From Gemmatimonadota bacterium (GTDB lineage Bacteria > JAAXHH01): 5,426 nucleotides of DNA. The position numbers were made by a program, and so were the translations under genes. The notes under the pieces are model-generated. The model did no database searches and was not told where the DNA came from. It worked only from the letters and a program-made list of their open reading frames with translations. Below, piece by piece: positions 1-5,405 of the stretch. Positions within the stretch are counted from its first letter, which is position 1, and the number at the start of each line of letters is the position of its first letter. The stretch spans positions 1-5,426 of the forward strand of contig JAPOOT010000359.1 in the NCBI GenBank assembly GCA_026713285.1. The letters are read 5' to 3'.

Positions 1-154
1 CCTGGCTCATCTGTACCAGGCACCTTGGAACGAATTCCCGTGCGCTTCGAGCAGGAAACACGGCCACTATAGGCGGCGCGCAGCCTGCCACCATTGAGCA
101 TCGGACGACGTAAGCATCGGACGGCGGCCGTGCATATGCAGGTCGGGTAGCATC
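1..154. other. Left-edge stretch without a supported gene
   Basis: No reading frame here has both a start and a stop. Three + strand frames are open at the left edge and close at 72, 97 or slightly later, so the last residues of a gene from outside the window could lie here, but I cannot tell which frame is used. The terminator at 155-189 does suggest that a + strand transcript ends here. The only other structure is an 11-bp direct repeat, AGCATCGGACG, at 97-107 and 113-123. Confidence 0.4.
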
Positions 155-189
155 AAGCCCCGGGCCCCTGGGAGATACCGGGGCTTTTT
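155..189 (+). terminator. Rho-independent terminator
   Basis: A perfect 9-bp inverted repeat (AAGCCCCGG at 155-163, CCGGGGCTT at 178-186) encloses a 14-base loop and runs into five consecutive T (185-189) on the + strand. The stem is almost entirely G:C, which is the classic intrinsic terminator form. The T-tract is on the + strand side only, so it ends a rightward transcript whose gene lies mostly or wholly left of this window. Confidence 0.8.
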
Positions 190-309
190 GTTATAGGCAG
201 ACACCGGCGCCACGCACGTTCACTGCGCAGAACTGTAATCAGGCCGATGATGCCGATGCGACCGCAAGCAGTCGGTATTTCTCATCAAACCGGAAGCGAG
301 GACCACGGC

Positions 310-492
310 GTGGAACAGCAGATGAAAAAGTACGAATACATGCGCGTGCTGGAGAAGAACCAGGAGGCGATCCTGGCACACATACTCAAGATTGAACGCG
401 AGATGAAAGACTTGAGGACTTTTGTTCGCGAACTGCTGCACGCCGTGGACAAGATAGAGCGGCGAATCGGCAATGGGACAATCGGCAGATAA
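310..492 (+). CDS. Small coiled-coil protein of unknown function (60 aa)
   Basis: I do not recognise a family. From about residue 12 to 55 the protein is one amphipathic, charged helix with hydrophobic residues at heptad-like spacing (for example AILAHILKIEREM and FVRELLHAVDKIERRI). It has no signal peptide or membrane segment, so it is probably a cytoplasmic oligomerising or partner-binding protein. I chose the GTG at 310 because GAGGA at 298-302 sits 7 bases upstream. An in-frame ATG at 247 would add 21 residues that look non-coding and has only a poorly spaced AGG; the ATG at 322 lacks a Shine-Dalgarno sequence. Third positions are rich in G/C, which supports real coding. It lies 76 bases upstream of the MarR-like gene on the same strand and may share its transcript. 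The length resembles short accessory coiled-coil proteins, but no role can be given. Confidence 0.6.
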   Translation: MEQQMKKYEYMRVLEKNQEAILAHILKIEREMKDLRTFVRELLHAVDKIERRIGNGTIGR

Positions 493-505
493 CCTGCCTG
501 TCATA

Positions 506-515
506 CCCGTACGGG
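506..515. promoter_or_regulatory. 10-bp palindrome upstream of the MarR-like gene
   Basis: CCCGTACGGG is a perfect palindrome, 53 bases before the regulator's start codon. MarR proteins bind inverted repeats as dimers and often control their own gene, so this is a candidate operator. It is shorter than the usual 16-20 bp MarR site and the symmetry does not extend outward. A weaker interrupted inverted repeat (GTCC, 7 bases, GGAC) lies just downstream at about 523-537. The operator role is inference. Confidence 0.3.
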
Positions 516-568
516 ATTTCGAGTCCATCGACCGGACAAAGATTTCATCTACATGAACAGGTGGACCC

Positions 569-1057
569 ATGTCCGATTGGCACAGAAGTGAACTGGAACG
601 CCGTTTTTTGGGAGTGGTGGAGCGACTGGCCTTCAGGTTCCTGTCCCGCCGCAAAAACGAACTGGAGCGCCGGGATGAGACGATCCTCCGGATCCGGGCC
701 CTGTTCGCACTTGAGCGATCGGGCGCGCTACCCATGAACGCCCTTTCCAGGCACCTGGCCTGTGCGCATTCGAGCACGAAATCCGCGATGTGCGGACTGG
801 AACGCGGTCACATGGTGCGGAGCAGCATGGATCCCGCCGATCCCGATCTCTGGATGTATGATTTGAGCAGCAGGGGGCGGGCGGTAGTGGATCGATTCCG
901 CTATCTCCTGGCGGAGCGCAGCATCGAGGAATCAGACCAATGGGAGTCCATGCGGTCGGACGAGGTGGACGCAGCCCTGAGGATGATTCAGTCCTTCGGA
1001 AACGAGATCGGAAAGGTTGAGGTCAAGGCGGGAACATTAGAACGGAACGGGCACTGA
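569..1057 (+). CDS. MarR-like winged-helix transcriptional regulator
   Basis: A 162-residue cytoplasmic DNA-binding protein with the MarR layout: N-terminal helices (about 5-48), a helix-turn-helix (about 54-81, including MNALSRHLACAHSSTKSAM), a wing (about 83-99), then C-terminal dimerisation helices opening with the typical SSRGRAVVDRF. Length fits the family (140-170 residues). In family members the wing usually reads D-P-x-D-R-R; here it is DPADPDLW, so the conserved arginine is missing. C65 and C75 lie within the DNA-binding helices and could in principle sense oxidants, but they do not match the OhrR cysteine position. The ATG at 569 is preceded by AGGTGG at 559-564, four bases away. 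The small coiled-coil gene lies upstream on the same strand and the SHOCT-like gene is convergent downstream. Ligand and targets cannot be inferred. Other winged-helix families are possible but fit less well. Confidence 0.8.
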   Translation: MSDWHRSELERRFLGVVERLAFRFLSRRKNELERRDETILRIRALFALERSGALPMNALSRHLACAHSSTKSAMCGLERGHMVRSSMDPADPDLWMYDLSSRGRAVVDRFRYLLAERSIEESDQWESMRSDEVDAALRMIQSFGNEIGKVEVKAGTLERNGH

Positions 1058-1142
1058 AGACCAGCGTGGCATGCAGGACCGAAAGCGCTACCCCTGTCGG
1101 CGGCGAACCTCCGGATTCGAACACGATTCCTCGTACCAGGTC

Positions 1143-1328
1143 CTACTTCTCTCGGCTCAGCGCCTTCCGACGCCTTATCAGTTGTTCTTGTATTTCATCA
1201 TATACGGCTTTGGAAATAAAACCGCTTTTCAATAGTTCTTTCGTATTCCGGGCGTCGTAGTCTATTTCTTCTTCCTCGGTCTCCGGAATACCATTTTCCG
1301 GATCGAAATCAGAAGGTCTATCTTTCAT
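1143..1328 (-). CDS. Small acidic protein with SHOCT-like C-terminus (61 aa)
   Basis: Residues 1-28 are acidic and probably disordered, with four consecutive glutamates at 18-21. Residues 29-56 (TKELLKSGFISKAVYDEIQ and following) match the SHOCT pattern: a helix ending in leucines, a Gly-hydrophobic-Ile-(Ser/Thr) turn, then a second charged helix. SHOCT is a short helical hairpin usually found at protein C-termini and thought to mediate oligomerisation or nucleic-acid binding. This is recognition by eye and needs a profile search. The ATG is well supported: AAGGA at 1335-1339 lies 6 bases upstream. There is no signal peptide or membrane segment. The gene is visibly poorer in G/C than its neighbours and uses more A/T-ending codons, which could mean transfer or relaxed constraint. 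It is convergent with the MarR-like gene (85-base gap, no clear terminator) and lies 194 bases downstream of the dehydrogenase on the same strand. Function unknown. Confidence 0.7.
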   Translation of the reverse strand: MKDRPSDFDPENGIPETEEEEIDYDARNTKELLKSGFISKAVYDEIQEQLIRRRKALSREK

Positions 1329-1443
1329 CTTTTATCCTTAATACCAGGACAACAGGGGCTTTCTGTTTGAAATATCGCCCGTGGAAGAGGTCCGGTCCGC
1401 TGCGTTCGCCTGCACTCCGCGCGAGCCGCCATCTGTTAAAATA

Positions 1444-1476
1444 CTTATATGCATCTTAATATACGTCAACAGTCAA
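1444..1476 (-). promoter_or_regulatory. Possible promoter for the small SHOCT-like gene
   Basis: In an AT-rich patch read leftward there are two TTGAC boxes (TTGACT at 1476-1471 and TTGACG at 1469-1464), then TATAAG at 1449-1444, a good -10-like hexamer. The spacing is not ideal: 14 bases from the nearer box and 21 from the farther. The 5' leader to the ATG at 1328 would be about 110 bases. The location between two genes and the composition support a promoter, but the exact elements are uncertain. Confidence 0.3.
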
Positions 1477-1477
1477 T

Positions 1478-1499
1478 AAAAACCAGTATTAAAATGCTG
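1478..1499 (-). terminator. Weak terminator-like hairpin after the dehydrogenase
   Basis: Read leftward, a short imperfect hairpin (CAGCAT, loop TTTA, ATACTG; one C-A mismatch) is followed after GG by five T. It lies 24 bases beyond the dehydrogenase stop codon, where an intrinsic terminator is expected. The stem is short and AT-rich, so it may be weak or inactive, allowing some read-through into the SHOCT-like gene. Confidence 0.3.
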
Positions 1500-1522
1500 T
1501 TCCTTTCTCCCTGTGCGGAACT

Positions 1523-2533
1523 TTAGCCCGGCCTGAACTGCGCGGCCAGTTTCTCCGCCCAGGACCTGTTCGCGTTGATGGTGCGCCCCGCGTTGTGCGG
1601 CGTGTGCACGACGTTGAAGCGACCGAGCAGCGGATCGTCCAGGGACAGGGGTTCTTCGTTCCACACGTCCGCCGCCAGGCTTAGTTCGTCGGCCAGGACC
1701 CGCCGCCGGATCGCGTCCATGTCGCAGATCAGTGCCCGGGTCACCAGCACCACGAGGCAGCCGCGGGGTAGCGCGTCGACGTGTCCGGCCGTGACCAGGC
1801 CGTGCGTTGATTCAGTGAGCGGCACCATGGGCGCGAACACCTCTGCGTCCGAGACCAATTGATCCAGGTGGTAGATCCGGCGCGAACCGGCACGGTGAAA
1901 GCCCGGTTCGGAGGCGTAGGGGTCCCATGCAGCCACGTCGGCGCCCAGCATCGACGCGAAGCTCGCGAACCTGCTGGCGATGTTGCCGGCCCCCACGATC
2001 CGCACCCGTTTGCCGGCCAGCGTCCCGTTGGCAAAGGCCGGATCGTCGCCGAACTGCTGGCCCCTTTCACCCGGGCGGCCCCGGCCGCCAGGCGGTTCGT
2101 AGTCCCAGGGCGCCTGGTCGTGGATGATCTGCCGATGCAACTGGGGAATCCGGCGCAATCCGCACAGCGTCAGCGCCAGGCCGAATTCCGCCACGGACTG
2201 CGACCAGAAACCCTCGCTCGGATGGTCGTAAACGGCGACGCCGGTCCCGGCCAGGTACGTACCGCAATCCTCGTCCGGCCCCCGGCCGCAGGCTCCCTGA
2301 AAAGTCGCTTCACGCAGTGCGCCGAACCGTTTCAGACATGCGACGGTCACCGGCACACCGAGAGCGGCCAGCCGCTTCACCCGGCCCGCGTCCGTCGCGA
2401 CATCGCCCAGGGGACGCTCGTCCCCGTGGGGCAGGCGTATGAATTCCGCTTCGGGCCAGAGGGTATGGAAGTGGCCGGCGGCAAAGGGCCAGACTCCGTC
2501 GAAGTCGGGATGAACGGCAATCAGATCGCCCAT
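1523..2533 (-). CDS. D-isomer-specific 2-hydroxyacid dehydrogenase
   Basis: A 336-residue cytoplasmic NAD(P)-dependent oxidoreductase of the family containing phosphoglycerate, formate and glyoxylate/hydroxypyruvate dehydrogenases, interconverting a 2-keto acid and a D-2-hydroxy acid. The segment SQSVAEFGLALTL (111-123) matches the helix before the nucleotide domain. The Rossmann turn is GAGNIA (181-186), with Ala replacing the usual third Gly, and D204 in AAWDP favours NAD over NADP. PLTESTHGLV (238-247) is also typical. The catalytic trio is present: R266 (VTRA), E294 (NEEPL) and H313 (TPHNAG). A Gly/Pro/Arg-rich segment at about 147-169 lengthens the linker before the Rossmann fold. I start at the ATG at 2533 because GGAGGA at 2542-2547 lies 8 bases upstream. 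The longer frame from 2581 adds 16 residues, has no Shine-Dalgarno sequence and would place this site inside the gene. Substrate cannot be read from sequence. It faces away from the deacetylase gene across a shared control region. Confidence 0.9.
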   Translation of the reverse strand: MGDLIAVHPDFDGVWPFAAGHFHTLWPEAEFIRLPHGDERPLGDVATDAGRVKRLAALGVPVTVACLKRFGALREATFQGACGRGPDEDCGTYLAGTGVAVYDHPSEGFWSQSVAEFGLALTLCGLRRIPQLHRQIIHDQAPWDYEPPGGRGRPGERGQQFGDDPAFANGTLAGKRVRIVGAGNIASRFASFASMLGADVAAWDPYASEPGFHRAGSRRIYHLDQLVSDAEVFAPMVPLTESTHGLVTAGHVDALPRGCLVVLVTRALICDMDAIRRRVLADELSLAADVWNEEPLSLDDPLLGRFNVVHTPHNAGRTINANRSWAEKLAAQFRPG

Positions 2534-2668
2534 GTTGCACATCCTCCGATTGGTTGGAAAGTCTCCTCGTAGTTTCATCATATTGTTGAGACGAGAGACT
2601 CATACTCCGGTTTGATCTTGCATGATATATGCTCGTTCGCAATCGAGTGATTCCGCACCTTAATTATG

Positions 2669-2697
2669 ATTATGTATACGAACGTTCCGGATATCAA
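2669..2697 (-). promoter_or_regulatory. Sigma70-type promoter for the dehydrogenase
   Basis: Read leftward, TTGATA (2697-2692, five of six bases matching TTGACA) is followed after exactly 17 bases by CATAAT (2674-2669, five of six matching TATAAT). Transcription would begin near 2662. The spacer contains the 8-bp palindrome GAACGTTC (2680-2687), a possible repressor site because a protein there would block RNA polymerase. This is the best promoter match in the window. Confidence 0.55.
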
Positions 2698-2703
2698 CCC
2701 ATA

Positions 2704-2741
2704 CGCGGCCGTTCCACCGCGGCCGTTCCACCGCGGCCGTT
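2704..2741. repeat. 14-bp tandem repeat, about 2.7 copies
   Basis: The unit CGCGGCCGTTCCAC occurs perfectly at 2704-2717 and 2718-2731, and its first ten bases recur at 2732-2741. Each unit contains the palindrome CGGCCG, and each junction forms CCGCGG. It lies just upstream of the -35 of both divergent promoters, so it could be a protein-binding array or a replication-slippage product. Confidence 0.85.
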
Positions 2742-2753
2742 TAACCAAAAGCC

Positions 2754-2783
2754 TTGACACAACTACGGGATGGGAAGTATCTA
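2754..2783 (+). promoter_or_regulatory. Possible promoter for the deacetylase operon
   Basis: A perfect -35 consensus TTGACA (2754-2759) is followed after 18 bases by TATCTA (2778-2783), which matches TATAAT only in its first three positions. The predicted start of transcription, about 7 bases further on, falls at or beside the ATG at 2791. The -35 is strong and the -10 weak, so activator help or another sigma factor is possible. Confidence 0.4.
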
Positions 2784-2790
2784 GATCGCA

Positions 2791-2889
2791 ATGAGATCGC
2801 GGTCCAACCGGGGCGTATACGACCACGGTTCGATGCGGTTGGACTTCACTTCGGGTTCCGCCCATTCCCTTCGATACGACTTGAAATGA
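2791..2889 (+). CDS. Possible 32-codon leader ORF overlapping the deacetylase start
   Basis: An ATG at 2791 opens a 32-codon frame whose TGA (2887-2889) overlaps the deacetylase start as ATGA (ATG at 2886) and as TGATG (ATG at 2889). Such overlaps commonly couple translation of two genes, which would explain why the deacetylase has no visible Shine-Dalgarno sequence. About 23 of 32 codons end in G or C, against about 21 of 44 for the upstream extension of the deacetylase frame over the same region. The promoter candidate would begin the RNA at about this ATG, making it leaderless; a weak GGGAAG lies 13 bases upstream. The peptide is basic and low in hydrophobics (it begins MRSRSNRGVYDHG) and resembles nothing I know. 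The frame may be chance. Confidence 0.25.
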   Translation: MRSRSNRGVYDHGSMRLDFTSGSAHSLRYDLK

Positions 2890-4826
2890 TGCGTGGCGCT
2901 TGCTTCCTTACGGGAAGATGGTTCGGCCTGATCCTTCTTCTCCCGCTGCTATCCGGATCTGTCTCCGCACAGTCCATAGAACAGATGCGATCCGATCACT
3001 TGCTGAAAGTAGACCTGCTCTACGTGGGCGCCCATCCCGACGATGAAAGCGGCGTCACGGCCACCTTTGCCCGCGAGGTCCTGGACGGCGGCGCAAAGGC
3101 GGGCATCGTGCTCATCACGCGGGGCGAGGGCGGCGGCAACGCCATCGGGCGGGAACTCGGTCCCTCGCTGGGCATACTGCGGGAGGCCGAGATCCGCCGG
3201 TCCGCCGCCGAGTACGGGGTGGACCTGGTCTATTTCCTGGACAAGACCGATTTCTTCTACACGCTGAGCGACAAGGCCACGTACGACGTCTGGGGCCATG
3301 AGGACACACTGGGCAGGATCGTGCGGCTTGTCCGCCTGCTCCGCCCGGACGTCATCGTAACCATGTGGCCCGGGCCTGGCACCCACGGCCATCACCAGGC
3401 CGCGGCCCGGCTCGCGACAGAGGCCTTTTCCGCAGCGGCCGATCCCGGGCGTTTCCCGGAACAGATCGGCGACGAATTCCTGCGGACCTGGCAGCCGGCC
3501 AAACTCTACTACAACACCCGTCGGGAGGGTTCGATTTCCATACCGTCGGGCGATATCTCACCGAGCCGGTTCCTGAGCTACGCGGAGATCAAGTCCCTGG
3601 CCCTGCGCAACTTCCGGTCGCAGGGCTTCGATCGGAGGGCGACGCTTCCTCCGGCCAGCGCCCGTGCGGAGTCGTTCCTGCTCGTGAAGACCCTTGTGCC
3701 GCCGTCGCCGGATGGTCTGAAGACTCTCCTGGGCGGCCTGGAGGGACCGCGCGATCCCGGGATCGTCCTGGGACCGCCGCCTTCGTCCGAGCCGCTGACC
3801 ATCGGCATGGCGCCCCGATCGGACATCGTCAGGTACCGCCGCTGGGCCGAGGAACACCAGGTGTCGTGGGTCGCGGGCCTGCTTCCGGCCGCGCTGTCCA
3901 TCGGGTCGGGCATGACGGGCACCCTGGAGATCGAGGTAGCCAGCCGGACTCCCGAGGGCGCGGCGGGCCGGGTGAGGCTCGATCTTCCCGACGGGTGGAC
4001 GGACGTTCCCCTGGAGGCGGACTTCGAGGTTTCGGGCCAGGACCGGACGACGGTGCCATTCACCGTGGACGTGCCGGATCACGTGGCGCAGGGAAGCTAT
4101 CCGGTGCGGCTGACGGCCGACACGTCGGGCCGGATCCTTGAAGAGGGGGGCGTGATCGACGTGTTGCCTGTCCTGGATCTGGCGGTTGCCGAGGGCCCCA
4201 TGCGGATCGACGGCGATCTCGCCGACTGGGAGGGGATCGGTACCCACGCCATTACTTCGGGCCACATATGGTCGGGTTCCGTTCCGGGCGGCGATGACGA
4301 CTGCAGCGCGGTGTTCCGCGCCGCCTATGACCGGTCGAACCTTTACGTCGCCGTGGACGTGCGGGACGACGCGGTGGTCTGCAACATCGCCCCGGACGAC
4401 GTAAAGGGCCACTGGCGATCGGACGCCGTGGAGATCTGCGTCGACCCGTCCGGGCGGAGCGACAACACGCTGACGGTGTTCAAGGCAGGCATCTTTCCAG
4501 GGACGACAGCGGGCCGCGAGCCCAGGGCGGCCCGGGACGCCGACGCCCGGCAGGGTGTTATCGAGAAGACGGCGCCGGGCATGCGGGTGGCGTCCAGGTT
4601 CACCGACTACGGATACGTGATCGAGACCGCCATCCCCTGGTCCGATATGCCCGGTGGCGCCGCGCCGCCGGCTGGAGAGACCATCGGCTTCAACCTGGTG
4701 ATCTACGACGGCGACGAGACCGATGCCGGTCCCGGGGCAAACATCGGCAAGGCCCGCCTGGCCTGGTCCTACCGTCCCTCCGCCCAGGCCCTGCCCTACT
4801 ACTACGGCCGTGCCGTGATCCGGTAG
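2886..4826 (+). CDS. Secreted PIG-L family deacetylase with NEW3-like and CBM9-like domains
   Basis: A 646-residue exported zinc hydrolase. Residues 1-28 form a signal peptide: basic start, core FGLILLLPLL, cleavage expected after VSA. The PIG-L/LmbE domain (about 40-270) carries AHPDDE (49-54) and THGHH (166-170). By comparison with MshB, zinc ligands are H50, D53 and H170, with D52 as catalytic base. Family members remove N-acetyl groups from GlcNAc-type compounds. Residues about 335-428 look like a NEW3-type beta-sandwich, and 436-646 like a CBM9/DOMON-type binding domain (MRIDGDLADWEG, NLYVAVDVRDD, YVIETAIPWSD). It therefore probably acts on glycans or glycoconjugates outside the cytoplasm; the substrate is unknown. 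The frame is open back to 2754, but codons before 2886 lose G/C third-position bias and would bury the signal peptide. ATG 2886 and 2889 are equally plausible. No Shine-Dalgarno sequence is visible. The HD-domain gene follows after 18 bases. Confidence 0.9.
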   Translation: MMRGACFLTGRWFGLILLLPLLSGSVSAQSIEQMRSDHLLKVDLLYVGAHPDDESGVTATFAREVLDGGAKAGIVLITRGEGGGNAIGRELGPSLGILREAEIRRSAAEYGVDLVYFLDKTDFFYTLSDKATYDVWGHEDTLGRIVRLVRLLRPDVIVTMWPGPGTHGHHQAAARLATEAFSAAADPGRFPEQIGDEFLRTWQPAKLYYNTRREGSISIPSGDISPSRFLSYAEIKSLALRNFRSQGFDRRATLPPASARAESFLLVKTLVPPSPDGLKTLLGGLEGPRDPGIVLGPPPSSEPLTIGMAPRSDIVRYRRWAEEHQVSWVAGLLPAALSIGSGMTGTLEIEVASRTPEGAAGRVRLDLPDGWTDVPLEADFEVSGQDRTTVPFTVDVPDHVAQGSYPVRLTADTSGRILEEGGVIDVLPVLDLAVAEGPMRIDGDLADWEGIGTHAITSGHIWSGSVPGGDDDCSAVFRAAYDRSNLYVAVDVRDDAVVCNIAPDDVKGHWRSDAVEICVDPSGRSDNTLTVFKAGIFPGTTAGREPRAARDADARQGVIEKTAPGMRVASRFTDYGYVIETAIPWSDMPGGAAPPAGETIGFNLVIYDGDETDAGPGANIGKARLAWSYRPSAQALPYYYGRAVIR

Positions 4827-4844
4827 GAAGGGAAGGGAATCGAA

Positions 4845-5405
4845 TTGAATCGCGACGAAGCACTGGCTTTGCTCCATGAGCATACGAAGACGGACAGCCT
4901 GCGGAAACACGCCCTCGGAGTGGAGGCCGCCATGCGGCACTACGCCAGGAAATACGGCGAGGACGAGGAGAAATGGGGCATCGTGGGCCTGTTGCACGAT
5001 TTCGACTACGAAGCCACGCCCGATCCAAAGGACCATCCCATGCGCGGGGCAAAGATCCTGGAGCAAGAGGGATACCCCGAGGACGTCATCTACGCCATCA
5101 AGTCCCATGCCACCTACCTCGGCCTCGAGCGGCGCAGTCTGATGGACAAGACGCTTTTCGCCGTGGACGAACTCGTTGGATTCATCACCGCCGTCGCGCT
5201 CGTTCGGCCTTCCGGAAGCGTGCACGAAGTGAAAGTGAAATCCGTGCGGAAGAAGATGAAGGCGGTCGCCTTCGCCCGCGCCGTTTCCCGCGAGGACATC
5301 GTCGAAGGAGCCGAGAGCCTGGGCCTCGACCTGGGCGAACACATCGCCAACGTCATCCAGGCCATGCAGGGCGAGGCGGACGCGTTGGGCCTCGCAGGGT
5401 CGTAG
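4845..5405 (+). CDS. HD-domain metal-dependent hydrolase (HDIG type)
   Basis: A 186-residue cytoplasmic protein of the HD superfamily, whose members are metal-dependent phosphohydrolases acting on nucleotides or phosphate esters. The metal-site residues are in order: H22 (LRKHALGVE), H51-D52 (GLLHDFDYE), H64, H88 (IKSHATYLG) and D108 (FAVDEL). It closely resembles a widespread, uncharacterised stand-alone HD family of about this length, including the stretch AVDELVGFITAVALVRPSGS. The N-terminal MNRDEALALLHEHTKTDSLRK also fits that family, so translation starts at the TTG at 4845. AAGGGA at 4833-4838 lies 6 bases upstream, and the first internal ATG would cut off H22. It lies 18 bases after the deacetylase, so it is probably co-transcribed. 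No secretion signal is present, so it does not act in the same compartment as the deacetylase. The substrate is unknown. Confidence 0.9.
   Translation: MNRDEALALLHEHTKTDSLRKHALGVEAAMRHYARKYGEDEEKWGIVGLLHDFDYEATPDPKDHPMRGAKILEQEGYPEDVIYAIKSHATYLGLERRSLMDKTLFAVDELVGFITAVALVRPSGSVHEVKVKSVRKKMKAVAFARAVSREDIVEGAESLGLDLGEHIANVIQAMQGEADALGLAGS

Larger units (their letters stand above)
2534..2753. other. AT-richer divergent intergenic region
   Basis: No convincing gene lies here. The stretch 2572-2700 is much richer in A/T than the flanking genes, as expected for a control region serving the leftward dehydrogenase and the rightward deacetylase. It contains the dehydrogenase Shine-Dalgarno sequence (2542-2547), small inverted repeats such as GCATGATATATGC near 2620-2632, the leftward promoter and a 14-bp tandem repeat. 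The leftward leader RNA would be about 130 bases. I see no riboswitch pattern that I can name. Confidence 0.6.

Noticed and set aside
97..123. 11-bp direct repeat AGCATCGGACG as an attachment site or CRISPR-like unit
   Set aside because: Only two short copies 16 bases apart, with no array and no integrase or cas gene in the window.
220..777. A 185-codon - strand frame across the coiled-coil and MarR-like genes
   Set aside because: Its product is Arg/Ser-rich without motifs, and it overlaps a recognisable winged-helix gene and a + strand gene with good start signals.
1066..1140. GGATTCGAACAC near 1112 as part of a tRNA T-arm
   Set aside because: The bases flanking the TTCGAA do not pair into a T-stem on either strand, and no acceptor or anticodon arm could be found nearby.
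1075..1144. Inverted repeat AGGACC / GGTCCT between the convergent MarR-like and SHOCT-like genes
   Set aside because: The arms are only 6 bp, nearly 60 bases apart, with no T-tract, so it does not qualify as a terminator.
1859..2572. A 237-codon + strand frame opposite the dehydrogenase
   Set aside because: Shadow of the dehydrogenase, which has intact catalytic and nucleotide-binding motifs; no family resemblance in the antisense product.
2578..2865. A 95-codon - strand frame in the divergent control region
   Set aside because: It covers both promoter candidates and the tandem repeat, has no recognisable domain, and its composition follows the local AT and GC patches rather than codon bias.
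2754..2885. Starting the deacetylase at the in-frame TTG at 2754
   Set aside because: It would put 44 residues before a good signal peptide, the added codons lack the G/C third-position bias of the gene body, there is no Shine-Dalgarno sequence, and the TTG is part of a TTGACA promoter hexamer.
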